Source: Anaerobiospirillum sp. NML120449 (GTDB lineage Bacteria > Pseudomonadota > Gammaproteobacteria > Enterobacterales > Succinivibrionaceae). From it: a stretch of DNA of 42,028 nucleotides. The position numbers were made by a program, and so were the translations under genes. Position 1 is the first letter of the stretch, and every line of letters starts with the position of its first letter. The notes beneath the pieces were generated by a model. It was not told the DNA's origin, made no database searches, and was given only the letters and a program-made list of their open reading frames with translations. Shown here piece after piece: positions 6,795 to 17,040 of the stretch. The DNA lies in NCBI RefSeq assembly GCF_023051105.1, contig NZ_JALKIL010000042.1, forward strand, positions 1-42,028. The letters run 5' to 3'.

Positions 6795-9743
6795 ATGGCC
6801 ACAATAATTGAAAATGAGCCCTGTTATATCTTCAACAGCAGGGAATATCAGGAGAGCAGCCTCATAGTAGAGGCCATTTCCCCTAATTATGGCGCCATGA
6901 CTGTTATTGCCCGTGGTGCGGCTAACAAAAACTCTCCGCTCAAGGGCGTGCTTCAGCCTTTTGTGCCTCTGAATCTGACCCTGGTGCAGGGCCGGGGCGA
7001 CATGTATTTTCTGCGGGACTATGAGCGCAGCAATGAGGGCTTTTCCTACCCTATGCCGCTGATGTTCTGCGCCATGTATGTCAACGAGCTGCTCCATCAT
7101 CTGTACCGCTCCCGTGACGGTGACGTCAAATTCTTTGGTACCTACATTGGCACTCTGGAGGCCATTTCCCAGCGTAAGGCCGTGGAGAGCAGCCTGCGCC
7201 GCTTTGAGTTTGAGCTGCTGGCACAGCTGGGCTACTCACTGAGCCTCTGGGATGATCAGGGCCGCATGCTCAAAACCCGCGAGACCTACCGTTTCTGCTT
7301 TGGATCGGGCTTTGTCCGCTACAATGAATACCTTTTTGAAAAGGCCATGAACATGGGCCGTAATGGCAGCCGCAGCTCATCGTCTTTTTCCTCATCCCCA
7401 TCCTCCTGGAATGATGATTCATCGGGCTATGACGGCTACGACAGCCATGCTGACGACAGCGATGACGGTCTGATGTTCTCCAAGTCCCGTGTCAGGGGCC
7501 GTCGCATGGAGAGCACTCCACGCAATATGAGCTATGGCCATGCAGGCCACATGGGCTATGAAAACAGGGCCGCTGCAGTAAACACAGAGCAGGACGAGCT
7601 GCTGCAGAAGTACTACACCTGTGCCGGTGATTTCATGGGCCCGGTATTAACCGGCGATGAGATTCAGGACATCATCAGCTTTGCCCACAAATTTCCAGAC
7701 TCCTCCAAAAATGCCAAGGCTCTGACCTCTGCCATTATCAACCGTCTGCTCAATGGCCGCGAAGTGGTGAGCCGCCGCATGTACCGCGAATACAATCAGC
7801 TGCGCGCCAGCAAGGCCGCCGCCAAAGCTGCAGCTGATGCCGCCGCAGCAGCGGCACAGCCAGTCTGCGTCGCCTGCGCCCCGCAGCCTCAGCAGACCAC
7901 GGCCCAGGCTCCGGCCGCTGACAGCTCCGCACCTGCAGCTGCCTTACAGCCTGCAGCCGCTCCGGCAGCTGCAGAACCGGCAGCCCTGACGCCGGCCTCG
8001 CAGCCGGTGCCACCAGCTGCTTCCGCATCAGCTGCAGCACCTGCTCCGGCACCGGCTGCCGACCAGGTGCCACCGCCTGCCTGGAGCCTTGCTCTTAATG
8101 CCCCAGGTGCAGCTGACGTACCGCCTCCTGCCTGGAGTCTGGCGCTGCACACTCCTGCACAGCCACAGCAGCAGGAGCCACAGGCACCAGCACCAGCTGC
8201 AGCACTGGCACCAGAATCAGAACCAGCTGCAGCTGCCCAGGGCTCTCAGATCGCTGAGCGCGGCCCGGCAGCCAATCCTGTAATTCAGGCCGCCATGAAC
8301 TTTGCCAGCGGCCAGAGCAATCCGTATTTTGAGCAGGGAGGCGAGGGGGCCCGTCTGATGGAGGACATTGTGCCTTCCGGTGGTCCACGCTATGTCTCCC
8401 AGTTTGCCTCCCGGGCAGCCCAGTCAGATGATGACTATGAGGACATCCCTGAGTTTGAAAAAGGTCAGGCGCACTCACCGCAGCTCAATATCGACCAGGG
8501 CCAGGAAGCGTCAGCAGTCACTGCCTCTCAGGACAGCAGCCTGAACCTGAGCGATCCGGCCCAGGCCGCCTCCCAGGACAACGATAAGGACAACAGCCAG
8601 GCACCAGCTGACTCCCAGACTGACAGCTCAGCTGCACAGAGCAGCACAACAGCCATACTGGACATGGACGCCAGCCCTGCCGTTGTCGACCTGTCAGCAG
8701 ATGAGCCGTCTTCATTGCAGGTAACCCCGGTCACAGGCGCATCCAGTGTCCAGGACGAACCACTGCCAGAGCCAGCTGCCGCAGCATCCGATGAAGCTGC
8801 ATCTGAAAGTGCTGAGCTGGATGAACCAAAGCCAGAGTCTGCTGCCGAGGCTGCCGCAGAAGACACTGAGTCGGATGAGCCACAGCCAGAACCAGCTGCC
8901 GAAGCAGCAGCCGACAGCACCTATCCGGACGAGCCTCAGCCAGAGCCAGCTGCCAAAGCAGCAGCCGACAGCACTGAGCAGGACGAACCTCATCCAGATC
9001 CAGCTGTCGAAGTAACAGCCGACAGCTCTGAGCCGGATGAGCCACAACCAGAGCCAGCTGCCGAAGTAACAGCCGACAGCACTGAGCTGGATGAACTACA
9101 GCCAGAGCCAGCTGCCGAAGCAGCAGCCGACAGCACTGAGCAGGATGAGCCACAGCCAGATCCTGCTGCCGAAGCATCCGACGAAGCAGCATCTGACAGT
9201 GCTGCGCAGGACGAACCACAGCTTGAGCCTGCTGCCGACGCTGCAGCTCATGGCACTGGTCAGGATGGGGACCTTCCTGAGGTGCCGGTCAAAAAGGTCG
9301 CTGGCAGTCGTGCGCGCAGGAAGACAGCTCAGTCGTCTGCTGCTGCAGGACGCAGTCGTAAGAGCTCTGCGGGTACTGGTCGACGCGTTGCTGGCGGACG
9401 TGGTGCCGGTGCGGGCGCTGAGGACAGAATTGCCAAATCCTATGGCGATGTGTCAGGTGGTGACGGCTTCAGTGCCGTCGATGGCGTAATGGACATGCTT
9501 GAGGATATCAGTACGGGCGGTGATATGCCCGGTTCCATGATCTCAGGCCAGGACAGTTTTGGCGATGTGTTTGCCGGAACTCTCTTTGAGGTGGAACAGT
9601 ATTCTGCCGACGACTCCGTTAGCAGCTCTGACAGTGCAGCAGGGGCTGACGCCGGGTCTGCAAGTGGCAGCTCAGCCCGTAAGGCAAGGAGTGCCGGTGG
9701 CCGTACTGGACGTGGAGCTGCACGCAGGGCAGGCGACAGGTAG
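6795..9743 (+). CDS. recO: DNA repair protein RecO with a giant low-complexity C-terminal extension
   Basis: RecO, with RecR and RecF, loads RecA onto SSB-coated single-stranded DNA. Residues 1-185 match the RecO OB-fold and first helical part (start MATIIENEPCYIFNSREYQE). The C-terminal RecO helices reappear at about 282-336, ending in LLNGREVVSRRMYREYNQL, comparable to the SR-containing end of E. coli RecO (242 residues). Between them lies a Ser/Asp/Gly/Met-rich insertion (about 186-281). After residue 337 come about 646 residues of Ala/Pro/Gln- then Asp/Glu/Pro-rich sequence with nine tandem repeats (654-823), a basic Arg/Lys/Ser/Gly patch (about 828-875), an acidic-hydrophobic stretch and a second basic tail ending ARRAGDR. 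The frame is continuous with no internal stop. Start ATG 6795 follows CTGGAGTT. The RecO identity is firm for the core; the role of the extension is unknown. Confidence 0.9.
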   Translation: MATIIENEPCYIFNSREYQESSLIVEAISPNYGAMTVIARGAANKNSPLKGVLQPFVPLNLTLVQGRGDMYFLRDYERSNEGFSYPMPLMFCAMYVNELLHHLYRSRDGDVKFFGTYIGTLEAISQRKAVESSLRRFEFELLAQLGYSLSLWDDQGRMLKTRETYRFCFGSGFVRYNEYLFEKAMNMGRNGSRSSSSFSSSPSSWNDDSSGYDGYDSHADDSDDGLMFSKSRVRGRRMESTPRNMSYGHAGHMGYENRAAAVNTEQDELLQKYYTCAGDFMGPVLTGDEIQDIISFAHKFPDSSKNAKALTSAIINRLLNGREVVSRRMYREYNQLRASKAAAKAAADAAAAAAQPVCVACAPQPQQTTAQAPAADSSAPAAALQPAAAPAAAEPAALTPASQPVPPAASASAAAPAPAPAADQVPPPAWSLALNAPGAADVPPPAWSLALHTPAQPQQQEPQAPAPAAALAPESEPAAAAQGSQIAERGPAANPVIQAAMNFASGQSNPYFEQGGEGARLMEDIVPSGGPRYVSQFASRAAQSDDDYEDIPEFEKGQAHSPQLNIDQGQEASAVTASQDSSLNLSDPAQAASQDNDKDNSQAPADSQTDSSAAQSSTTAILDMDASPAVVDLSADEPSSLQVTPVTGASSVQDEPLPEPAAAASDEAASESAELDEPKPESAAEAAAEDTESDEPQPEPAAEAAADSTYPDEPQPEPAAKAAADSTEQDEPHPDPAVEVTADSSEPDEPQPEPAAEVTADSTELDELQPEPAAEAAADSTEQDEPQPDPAAEASDEAASDSAAQDEPQLEPAADAAAHGTGQDGDLPEVPVKKVAGSRARRKTAQSSAAAGRSRKSSAGTGRRVAGGRGAGAGAEDRIAKSYGDVSGGDGFSAVDGVMDMLEDISTGGDMPGSMISGQDSFGDVFAGTLFEVEQYSADDSVSSSDSAAGADAGSASGSSARKARSAGGRTGRGAARRAGDR
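8754..9263 (+). repeat. Nine tandem 54/66-bp repeats inside recO
   Basis: The 510 bases encode nine consecutive units starting with Asp-Glu-Pro. Seven are 18 residues (consensus DEPQPEPAAEAAADSTEQ) and two, the first and eighth, are 22 residues with an inserted SDEAAS block. The total is exactly 170 codons. All units keep the reading frame. Copies differ by scattered substitutions, so the array is not brand new, but near-identical neighbours (for example units 3, 4 and 7) suggest continuing slippage or recombination. Confidence 0.95.
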
Positions 9744-10037
9744 GCATGGCGCCTTGGGCCTTGCGCCCTGGGGCCGGGGCCTGGCGTTTGCCGGGTCTGC
9801 AGGTGACGCGCTGGGCCACTGGGCCGGGGATGGCGGGACGGGGATGATTTGGTGTGAGCGGCGCGGGCCGTTACAATAGACGGGCAATTTTGCCTGAAGA
9901 CTTTGATTTACAGGCCTGAGACAGTGGGTTTCGGGTCGGGCCGTCTGCAGGGCCGGATGTTCCGGAGGCAGGAGCGGGCGGGCGGACTGCAGACTGTGCT
10001 GCAGCCTGATTAAGATTTATTTTTGATTGAGCACGTT
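9744..10037. other. recO-rlmD spacer, no gene seen
   Basis: This GC-rich spacer begins with G- and C-run sequence rich in GGGCC/GGCC words and becomes AT-rich only in the last 30 bases, before the rlmD start. No gene, clear terminator or promoter was identified. Confidence 0.4.
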
Positions 10038-11591
10038 ATGGTTAGTTTTTATAAAGCAGAAAAGAAGACTGGTGCAGCCAAAGCTCTGGAGCTTAAGTGC
10101 GAAAGCCTTGATATCCAGGGTCGCGGTGTCTGTAAAAAGGATGGCATGGTCTATTTTGTTGATAACCTCATGCCCGGTGAAAGCGCCCGTGTAGTTCCTG
10201 AATCAGGCAATGCCATTATTGCCGGTTCCCTGGCCTCCAAAGACAAGTCCCGCTCCGGCCGTGTGTCCAAGTATCTTGAGACCTCACCCGAGCGCCGTGC
10301 TCAGTCCTGTCCGCTGCAGGATCAGTGCGGCGGCTGCCCTCTGGAGCATTTGCCTCCTGCCATGTCACTGCAGGCTAAGATTGAGGGTATTGGCTCTCTG
10401 CTCTCACGCAGTGTGGCTCAGGGTACCCTGACCTCCAGCTCAGCCAAGGCCAGCAAGTCTCAGGGTTCATCACGTCTGGGCCGCAACAGCACCATCAAGC
10501 AGGTTCTGGCTCAAAAGCAGGCTGCAGCCAAAAATGCCGCCCGTCTCAAGGAGCTCAACGAGCTCAGCCGTCAGGCAGCTGATGCCATTGCCAGACCAGT
10601 GTTCTGCATCAGCGGTGAGGAAACAGGCTATCGTCGTGCCTGCCGACTGGCCATACGTGCTGACCACGGCAAGATGCACCTTGGTTTCCGTGAGGGCCGT
10701 ACTCAGGATCTGGTTCCTGTTACCTTCTGTGAAGTTCTGACTGAGCGCAACAACAGCCTGCTTGAGCCTTTAAAGGGCCTTGTAAACGCCATGACAGCCC
10801 GTAAGAACATTGGCCATGTTGAGCTGCTGGATACCGATGGTGCCGCAGGCGTACTGCTGCGCATGACCTGTGTGCTGGGCGCTGATGATGAGCAGCTGCT
10901 GCGTGACTTTGGCAAGGAGCATGGCACTGTCATGTCCGTGCTGGAGCCTTATAAGCAGCTTGATGACACTGAAGTAGTGCGCGAGCGTGTTATTTATGAG
11001 GATGAAGAGCATCAGCTTTATGTCATGTCCCATGACTGCCGCATTGCCTGCTCACCATCATCCTTCGTGCAGGTTAATGGCGCCATGAATCAGGCCATGG
11101 TAGAGCAGGTTCTCAAGGAGATTGCTCCAAATCCTGACATGAAGGTGCTCGACCTGTTCAGCGGTCTGGGCAATTTCTCCCTGCCAGTGGCCAAAGCAGG
11201 TGCTCAGGTAGCCGGTGTTGATATCGTCTCTGACATGGTGCGCCGTGCCAATGACAATGCCGCAGCCAACGGCATCGACCATGAGCGTGCCCGTTTTTAC
11301 ATTGCCGACCTTGAAGAAGCCTTTGAAACTCAGCTGTGGGCCAAAGAAAACTATGACGTGGTGGTCATGGATCCGGGCCGCATGGGCGCAAAGCGTGCCG
11401 TGGGCTACATGAGCAAGATTAAGCCTGGCAAGATTGTCATGATTTCCTGCAACCCACTGGCCGCCTCCCGCGACACCACCACTCTGGTCAGTGCCGGTTA
11501 CACCTTGCAGTCATGGGGCGCTATCGACATGTTCCCACGCACCTCCCATCTGGAAATCATGCTGGTCTTTACCCGCAACGAGGGCAAGTAA
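10038..11591 (+). CDS. rlmD: 23S rRNA (uracil-1939-C5)-methyltransferase RlmD
   Basis: RlmD (RumA) methylates U1939 of 23S rRNA with S-adenosylmethionine and carries a 4Fe-4S cluster. The product is 517 residues against 433 in E. coli. A TRAM-like N-terminal domain is followed by the cluster cysteines Cys91, Cys97 and Cys100 (CPLQDQCGGCP) and a fourth at Cys231. The SAM-binding motif is VLDLFSGLGNFSLP, and the catalytic cysteine lies in MISCNPLAASRD. Most of the extra length is a Ser/Ala/Lys-rich insertion at about residues 122-185, right after the third cluster cysteine region. The ATG at 10038 (MVSFYKAEKK) aligns with E. coli MAQFYSAKRR; a TTG five codons upstream is the alternative. The gene precedes relA as in E. 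coli. Confidence 0.95.
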   Translation: MVSFYKAEKKTGAAKALELKCESLDIQGRGVCKKDGMVYFVDNLMPGESARVVPESGNAIIAGSLASKDKSRSGRVSKYLETSPERRAQSCPLQDQCGGCPLEHLPPAMSLQAKIEGIGSLLSRSVAQGTLTSSSAKASKSQGSSRLGRNSTIKQVLAQKQAAAKNAARLKELNELSRQAADAIARPVFCISGEETGYRRACRLAIRADHGKMHLGFREGRTQDLVPVTFCEVLTERNNSLLEPLKGLVNAMTARKNIGHVELLDTDGAAGVLLRMTCVLGADDEQLLRDFGKEHGTVMSVLEPYKQLDDTEVVRERVIYEDEEHQLYVMSHDCRIACSPSSFVQVNGAMNQAMVEQVLKEIAPNPDMKVLDLFSGLGNFSLPVAKAGAQVAGVDIVSDMVRRANDNAAANGIDHERARFYIADLEEAFETQLWAKENYDVVVMDPGRMGAKRAVGYMSKIKPGKIVMISCNPLAASRDTTTLVSAGYTLQSWGAIDMFPRTSHLEIMLVFTRNEGK

Positions 11592-11924
11592 CAAAGCCCT
11601 GAGGCAGCCTGGTACCTGGAACGACTGCCAGCGGGCTGGCCTGCCCAGACATGGCCATGCCATGACGGATATGCACTACCATTGTGCCCGGACATGCCCT
11701 TTGAGGGGGCATGAGTGTTGCGTCCCGTCATGGTCAGGGCCGCTGGCGCCCTGATATGATAAGCTCATAGGCACTGGACGCCTGCGGCCACGGTGCGGCG
11801 GCCGCAGCAGCGCAGCAGCGACGCTGCCGCGCCAGTGCCCGGCCCCTGCAGCTGCAGCAGCGCGGCTGCGCACATCATCAGACATATGCTCATTTGACAA
11901 CTGTCAGCTAACAGGAGTTTTCCC
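11592..11924. other. rlmD-relA spacer with inverted repeats
   Basis: This 333-base gap has no credible gene. It contains a short hairpin near 11693-11713 (CATGCCC against GGGCATG) without a T-run. A larger imperfect inverted repeat, GGCACTGG near 11770 against CCAGTGCC near 11841, encloses a CAGCAG/GCAGCG-rich loop. The relA ribosome binding site AGGAG is at its right end. Confidence 0.45.
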
Positions 11925-14303
11925 ATGGTTGCTTTACGCGATACCCACGAGGCCTCTTTTGATTTTGAGCCCTGGGCTGCCGGCCTTAATCTGCCCCAGG
12001 AGCACAAGGAAAAGCTGGCCCACTGTCATGAGTATGTAATCAAATGTCTGGAGGCCCATAACAGCAAGGTGGCTCAGAGCCATGGCGGCAACGGAGGCAA
12101 TGGTGCCGGCAGCGGCCAGGGCGGACGCGGCAGCGCCACGCAGCCTGATGACAGTGCTGCCTCTTTGCCTCAGGGCAATCTCAACGGACGTATGCGTTCT
12201 GGCATTATTGACCCTCGTTCGCTTACCAATCTGTCAGCTGAAATCATTTCCATTCTCATGACCTTGAATATGGATCTCGATTCGCTGATGGTGGCTTTCC
12301 TCTACCCTCCATTTGAATCCCGTGCTCTTGATCTTGATGATGTCGAGGAAGTTTTCGGTCCGGGCATACGCAAGCTGCTGCTTAAGGTCAAGGACATGGA
12401 GGCTATCCGTTTCCTGCAGAATTTCAACTCCAACAAGAGTGCTGAAACTCAGGTAGACCGTGTACGCCGCATGATGCTCTCCATGGTCGATGACGTACGT
12501 GCCGTGGTCATCAAGCTTGCTGAGCGTATTGCTGTTATCCGCGCAGCCAAGTATGCCGATGATGAGACCAAGCTGGCCATTGCCCGTGAGATTGCCAATA
12601 TCTACGCTCCTCTGGCCAACCGTCTGGGTATTGGTCAGCTCAAGTGGGAACTTGAGGATCTGGCCTTCCGCTTCCTCCATCCTGAGGACTATAAGGAAAT
12701 TGCCCGGGACCTTGGTGAAAAGCGTGTCGAGCGTGAGCGTTATATCGAGAATTTCGTAGCCGAGCTCAAGCAGCTTCTCAGTGACAACGGCATCAAAAAT
12801 GCCGAGGTCTATGGCCGTCCAAAGCATATTTACAGTATCTGGCGCAAAATGCAGCGCAAGCATCTGCCTTATGAGGAGCTATATGATGTGCGCGCCGTGC
12901 GTGTCATGGTCGAGCGCATCGAGGACTGCTATGCTGCCCTGAGTATTATTCACTCCCGCTGGGAACACATTGAAAAGGAATTTGACGACTATATCGCCAA
13001 TCCTAAGCCTAACGGCTATCAGTCCATTCACACCGTAGTCTATGGCGACGGCCATAAAGCTGTGGAAATTCAGATGCGTACCAACGACATGCATCAGATG
13101 GCTGAGCTTGGTGTGGCTGCGCACTGGAAGTACAAGGAAGGTGGCGGCCTTGGATCAGGTGTGGAGCAGCGCATCAACTGGCTGCGCAAGCTGCTGGCGT
13201 GGCGTGATGACATGGTCGAATCCGGTGCTCTGCTCGATGAGTTCCGCAAGCAGGTCTTTGAGGACCGTATCTACGTGTTTACTCCGCGCGGTGAGGTGGT
13301 GGATCTGCCTACCGGTGCCACTCCGCTGGATTTTGCCTATCAGGTGCACACCATGATTGGCCACCGCTGTATCGGTGCCAAGGTGGATGGCCGCATTGTG
13401 CCTTATACCTACAAGCTCAAGACCGGCGAGCAGGTGGAAATCATCACCCAGAAAGAGCCAAATCCAAGCCGCGACTGGATTAATGCTGATAATGGCTATC
13501 TCAAGACCTCACGAGCCCGTGCCAAGGTGGTTAACTGGTTCCGCAAGGTTGACTATGACAAAAATGTCCAGGCCGGTGACGATATCATCGAGCGTGAGGT
13601 CACCCGTCATGGTATTGGTCTGAACAAGGATCAGGTAGCAGCTTTCCTCAAGGAAAAGATTGCCCGCTTCAATGTCAGAACAGTAAATGACATTTATGCC
13701 GGCGTTGGTGCCGGTGACATCAAGGTCAATCAGATCATCTCCTTCCTTGAAGAACGTGTCTTCAAGCGCAATGAGGCTTCCAAAAATCTTGAGCTGACCT
13801 CGCTTATCACCGAAAAGACCAGCCAGCAGCTGCGTGAGCGTCATGCCAATAACAAGGGCCGTATTGTGGTCAACGGTATTGGTACCATGATGACCCATAT
13901 AGCCAAATGCTGTCAGCCAATTCCTGGCGATGAAATCATTGGCTTTATTACCCAGGGACGCGGCATTTCCATTCACAAGGCCAACTGTGCTCAGCTGCGC
14001 GGCCTGATGAAGAAAAACCCTGAGCGTGTGGTTTCAAGCCAGTGGGGCGAGGAGGCCAGTGCCACTGGCTTTACCGTCACCATCAAGGTAGTGGCCTCAG
14101 ATTACTCAGGTCTGCTGCGTGACGTCACCACTGTCATTGCCAATGAAAAGATCAATGTCACCGGCGTGCGCTCACACACCGACAGGGCCAAGGATCTTTC
14201 CATCATCGACATTGACCTCATGCTGGTTAATCTGCCAGCCCTGACCCGTGTGCTGACCAAATTAAACGAAATCAAGCAGGTACGCTCAGCCTCCCGCGTC
14301 TGA
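11925..14303 (+). CDS. relA: GTP pyrophosphokinase RelA (monofunctional ppGpp synthetase)
   Basis: RelA senses uncharged tRNA on stalled ribosomes and makes (p)ppGpp. The product is 792 residues (E. coli 744). The pseudo-hydrolase region lacks the metal-binding His-Asp pair (residues 115-130 read MDLDSLMVAFLYPP). The synthetase domain has the ExDD motif (Glu352, Asp354, Asp355) typical of monofunctional RelA rather than the RxKD of SpoT/Rel, next to ANPKPNGYQSIHT. A TGS domain (about 450-530), the CCQPIPGDEIIGFITQGRG zinc-finger region and a C-terminal ACT domain follow. The extra length is mainly a Gly/Asn/Ser-rich insertion at about residues 46-98. Start ATG 11925 follows ACAGGAG. A terminator lies downstream. 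Confidence 0.96.
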   Translation: MVALRDTHEASFDFEPWAAGLNLPQEHKEKLAHCHEYVIKCLEAHNSKVAQSHGGNGGNGAGSGQGGRGSATQPDDSAASLPQGNLNGRMRSGIIDPRSLTNLSAEIISILMTLNMDLDSLMVAFLYPPFESRALDLDDVEEVFGPGIRKLLLKVKDMEAIRFLQNFNSNKSAETQVDRVRRMMLSMVDDVRAVVIKLAERIAVIRAAKYADDETKLAIAREIANIYAPLANRLGIGQLKWELEDLAFRFLHPEDYKEIARDLGEKRVERERYIENFVAELKQLLSDNGIKNAEVYGRPKHIYSIWRKMQRKHLPYEELYDVRAVRVMVERIEDCYAALSIIHSRWEHIEKEFDDYIANPKPNGYQSIHTVVYGDGHKAVEIQMRTNDMHQMAELGVAAHWKYKEGGGLGSGVEQRINWLRKLLAWRDDMVESGALLDEFRKQVFEDRIYVFTPRGEVVDLPTGATPLDFAYQVHTMIGHRCIGAKVDGRIVPYTYKLKTGEQVEIITQKEPNPSRDWINADNGYLKTSRARAKVVNWFRKVDYDKNVQAGDDIIEREVTRHGIGLNKDQVAAFLKEKIARFNVRTVNDIYAGVGAGDIKVNQIISFLEERVFKRNEASKNLELTSLITEKTSQQLRERHANNKGRIVVNGIGTMMTHIAKCCQPIPGDEIIGFITQGRGISIHKANCAQLRGLMKKNPERVVSSQWGEEASATGFTVTIKVVASDYSGLLRDVTTVIANEKINVTGVRSHTDRAKDLSIIDIDLMLVNLPALTRVLTKLNEIKQVRSASRV

Positions 14304-14410
14304 TGGCCTCACCTGTAAGGCCATAGTCGCGTAAGGCAAGTCCCGGCCCCGGGCTCGTCAGCGCTGCTGCTGCGCCCGGGCTGCGACCGTCCTGCCCATG
14401 TCAGTCAAAC

Positions 14411-14440
14411 AAACGCACCGCCCCAGGTGCGTTTTTTATT
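14411..14440 (+). terminator. Intrinsic terminator after relA
   Basis: AACGCACC (14412-14419) pairs with GGTGCGTT (14426-14433) around the loop GCCCCA, followed by a run of T to 14437 and then ATT. The A-run on the left side means the hairpin could also work on the other strand. It ends the relA transcript. Confidence 0.9.
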
Positions 14441-14623
14441 GGCGCAGCGCAAGGCCGGCGGCCCGGCGCGCGCCTTGCGGTGCCATGCAGAGCCTGAGGC
14501 GGCCGTGGCCGGGGACCGGCAGGTGCGCCGCCATGTGTGGCAGGGGCGCCGCCGGGGCGCATGCCGGGTGCGTGCACCGGTGCCGGACCTTTGGCAGTGG
14601 CGGGTATTAAGGCCGAAAAATAA

Positions 14624-16336
<1,713 letters not shown>

Positions 16337-16379
16337 TATCCTGATGGCAGGTAGCCGCAGCGCCCCTGCCCCGGACCAA

Positions 16380-16407
16380 AAAAAACGCAGCTTCGGCTGC
16401 GTTTTTT
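16380..16407 (+). terminator. Intrinsic terminator after pyrG
   Basis: AAAAAACGCAGC (16380-16391) pairs perfectly with GCTGCGTTTTTT (16396-16407) around a TTCG tetraloop. This is a textbook strong terminator, possibly bidirectional because of the A-run and T-run. Confidence 0.93.
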
Positions 16408-16737
16408 ATGCCCGTCCGACAGGCAGCCATGGTCCGCCAGCCCGCAGCTGTCGGCCTTGTGGTAAAAATGCTGTGCAGGGCGTAATCTGCAGTGCAGGTC
16501 GTGGCATAATATGCGCGCACAGAGCGTGGAGTATTTAGCTCTGAAAAGTCTCAGGCTGCCCGCCAAAAAATGAAAGGCCGGCCAGCCCGGACGGCACATC
16601 ATCTGCCCGGCATGCGCCCCTGCGCACACGCAACCGCGTGCCTGTGCGCCCCTGCGCACGTGCAACCGCGCACGCCTGCGCGCCCTTGCGCACGTTCACG
16701 CCCACAGGCAGTGTCTGCTCATTTTCCGGAGGTCCCT
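16408..16737. other. pyrG-ftsB spacer
   Basis: This region holds a possible -10 box (GGCATAAT at 16503-16510) without a clear -35, and then three 32-bp repeats running almost to the ftsB ribosome binding site. A frame continuous with ftsB runs through the repeats from 16570, but its translation (His/Pro/Ala/Arg/Cys-rich) has no relation to FtsB and is rejected as coding. Confidence 0.5.
16613..16703. repeat. 32-bp tandem repeats upstream of ftsB
   Basis: Units start at 16613 and 16645, each exactly 32 bp, with a diverged partial third unit from 16677. Each starts TGCGCCCCTGCGCAC or a close variant; the first two contain GCAACCGCG. Unit 1 includes the small hairpin CACGC-AACC-GCGTG at 16627-16640. 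The array ends about 35 bases upstream of the ftsB start codon. Confidence 0.85.
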
Positions 16738-17040
16738 GTGAAAGTCATAGCCTGTGTTCTGGCTCTGGTAGGCTGTTTTCTGGTCTACGATCTGTTCTTT
16801 GGCCACAATGGCATCAAGCAGTACAAGACTGTAGCCATGCAGCTGGAAAAAGAGCAGGAAAAAGCCCTTTATCTGCAAAAGCGCAATCAGGCCGTAGCTG
16901 ATCAGATTAACGATCTCAAGCAGGGCTCCATAGCTGTCGAGGAGCTGGCCCGCTCCGAGCTGGGCCTTATCCGTCCTAATGAGCGCTTCTACCGCGTTCT
17001 TGCCAGCGAAGAAAAGATTCGCTCCATGCCGCTGCGCTAA
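16738..17040 (+). CDS. ftsB: Cell division protein FtsB
   Basis: FtsB is a small bitopic membrane protein that forms the FtsQLB complex and helps activate septal peptidoglycan synthesis. The product is 100 residues (E. coli 103). A single N-terminal membrane helix (about residues 2-20) is followed by the conserved FGHNGIKQYK and a coiled coil to about residue 65. The family end motif ELARSELGLIRPNERFYRVL comes last. The start is a GTG at 16738 with a strong CCGGAGG ribosome binding site 6 bases upstream, giving the usual length. In enterics ftsB lies directly before ispD; here a 685-base spacer separates them. Confidence 0.93.
   Translation: MKVIACVLALVGCFLVYDLFFGHNGIKQYKTVAMQLEKEQEKALYLQKRNQAVADQINDLKQGSIAVEELARSELGLIRPNERFYRVLASEEKIRSMPLR

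Noticed and set aside
8712..9219. Repetitive minus-strand frames over the recO repeat array (Leu/Arg/Cys/Gln-rich)
   Set aside because: They are the reverse-strand reading of the in-frame repeat; the recO frame runs through and no ribosome binding sites exist on the other strand.
16570..16737. In-frame upstream extension of ftsB
   Set aside because: It runs through the 32-bp repeats, has no FtsB similarity, and the GTG at 16738 has a strong ribosome binding site and gives the family length.
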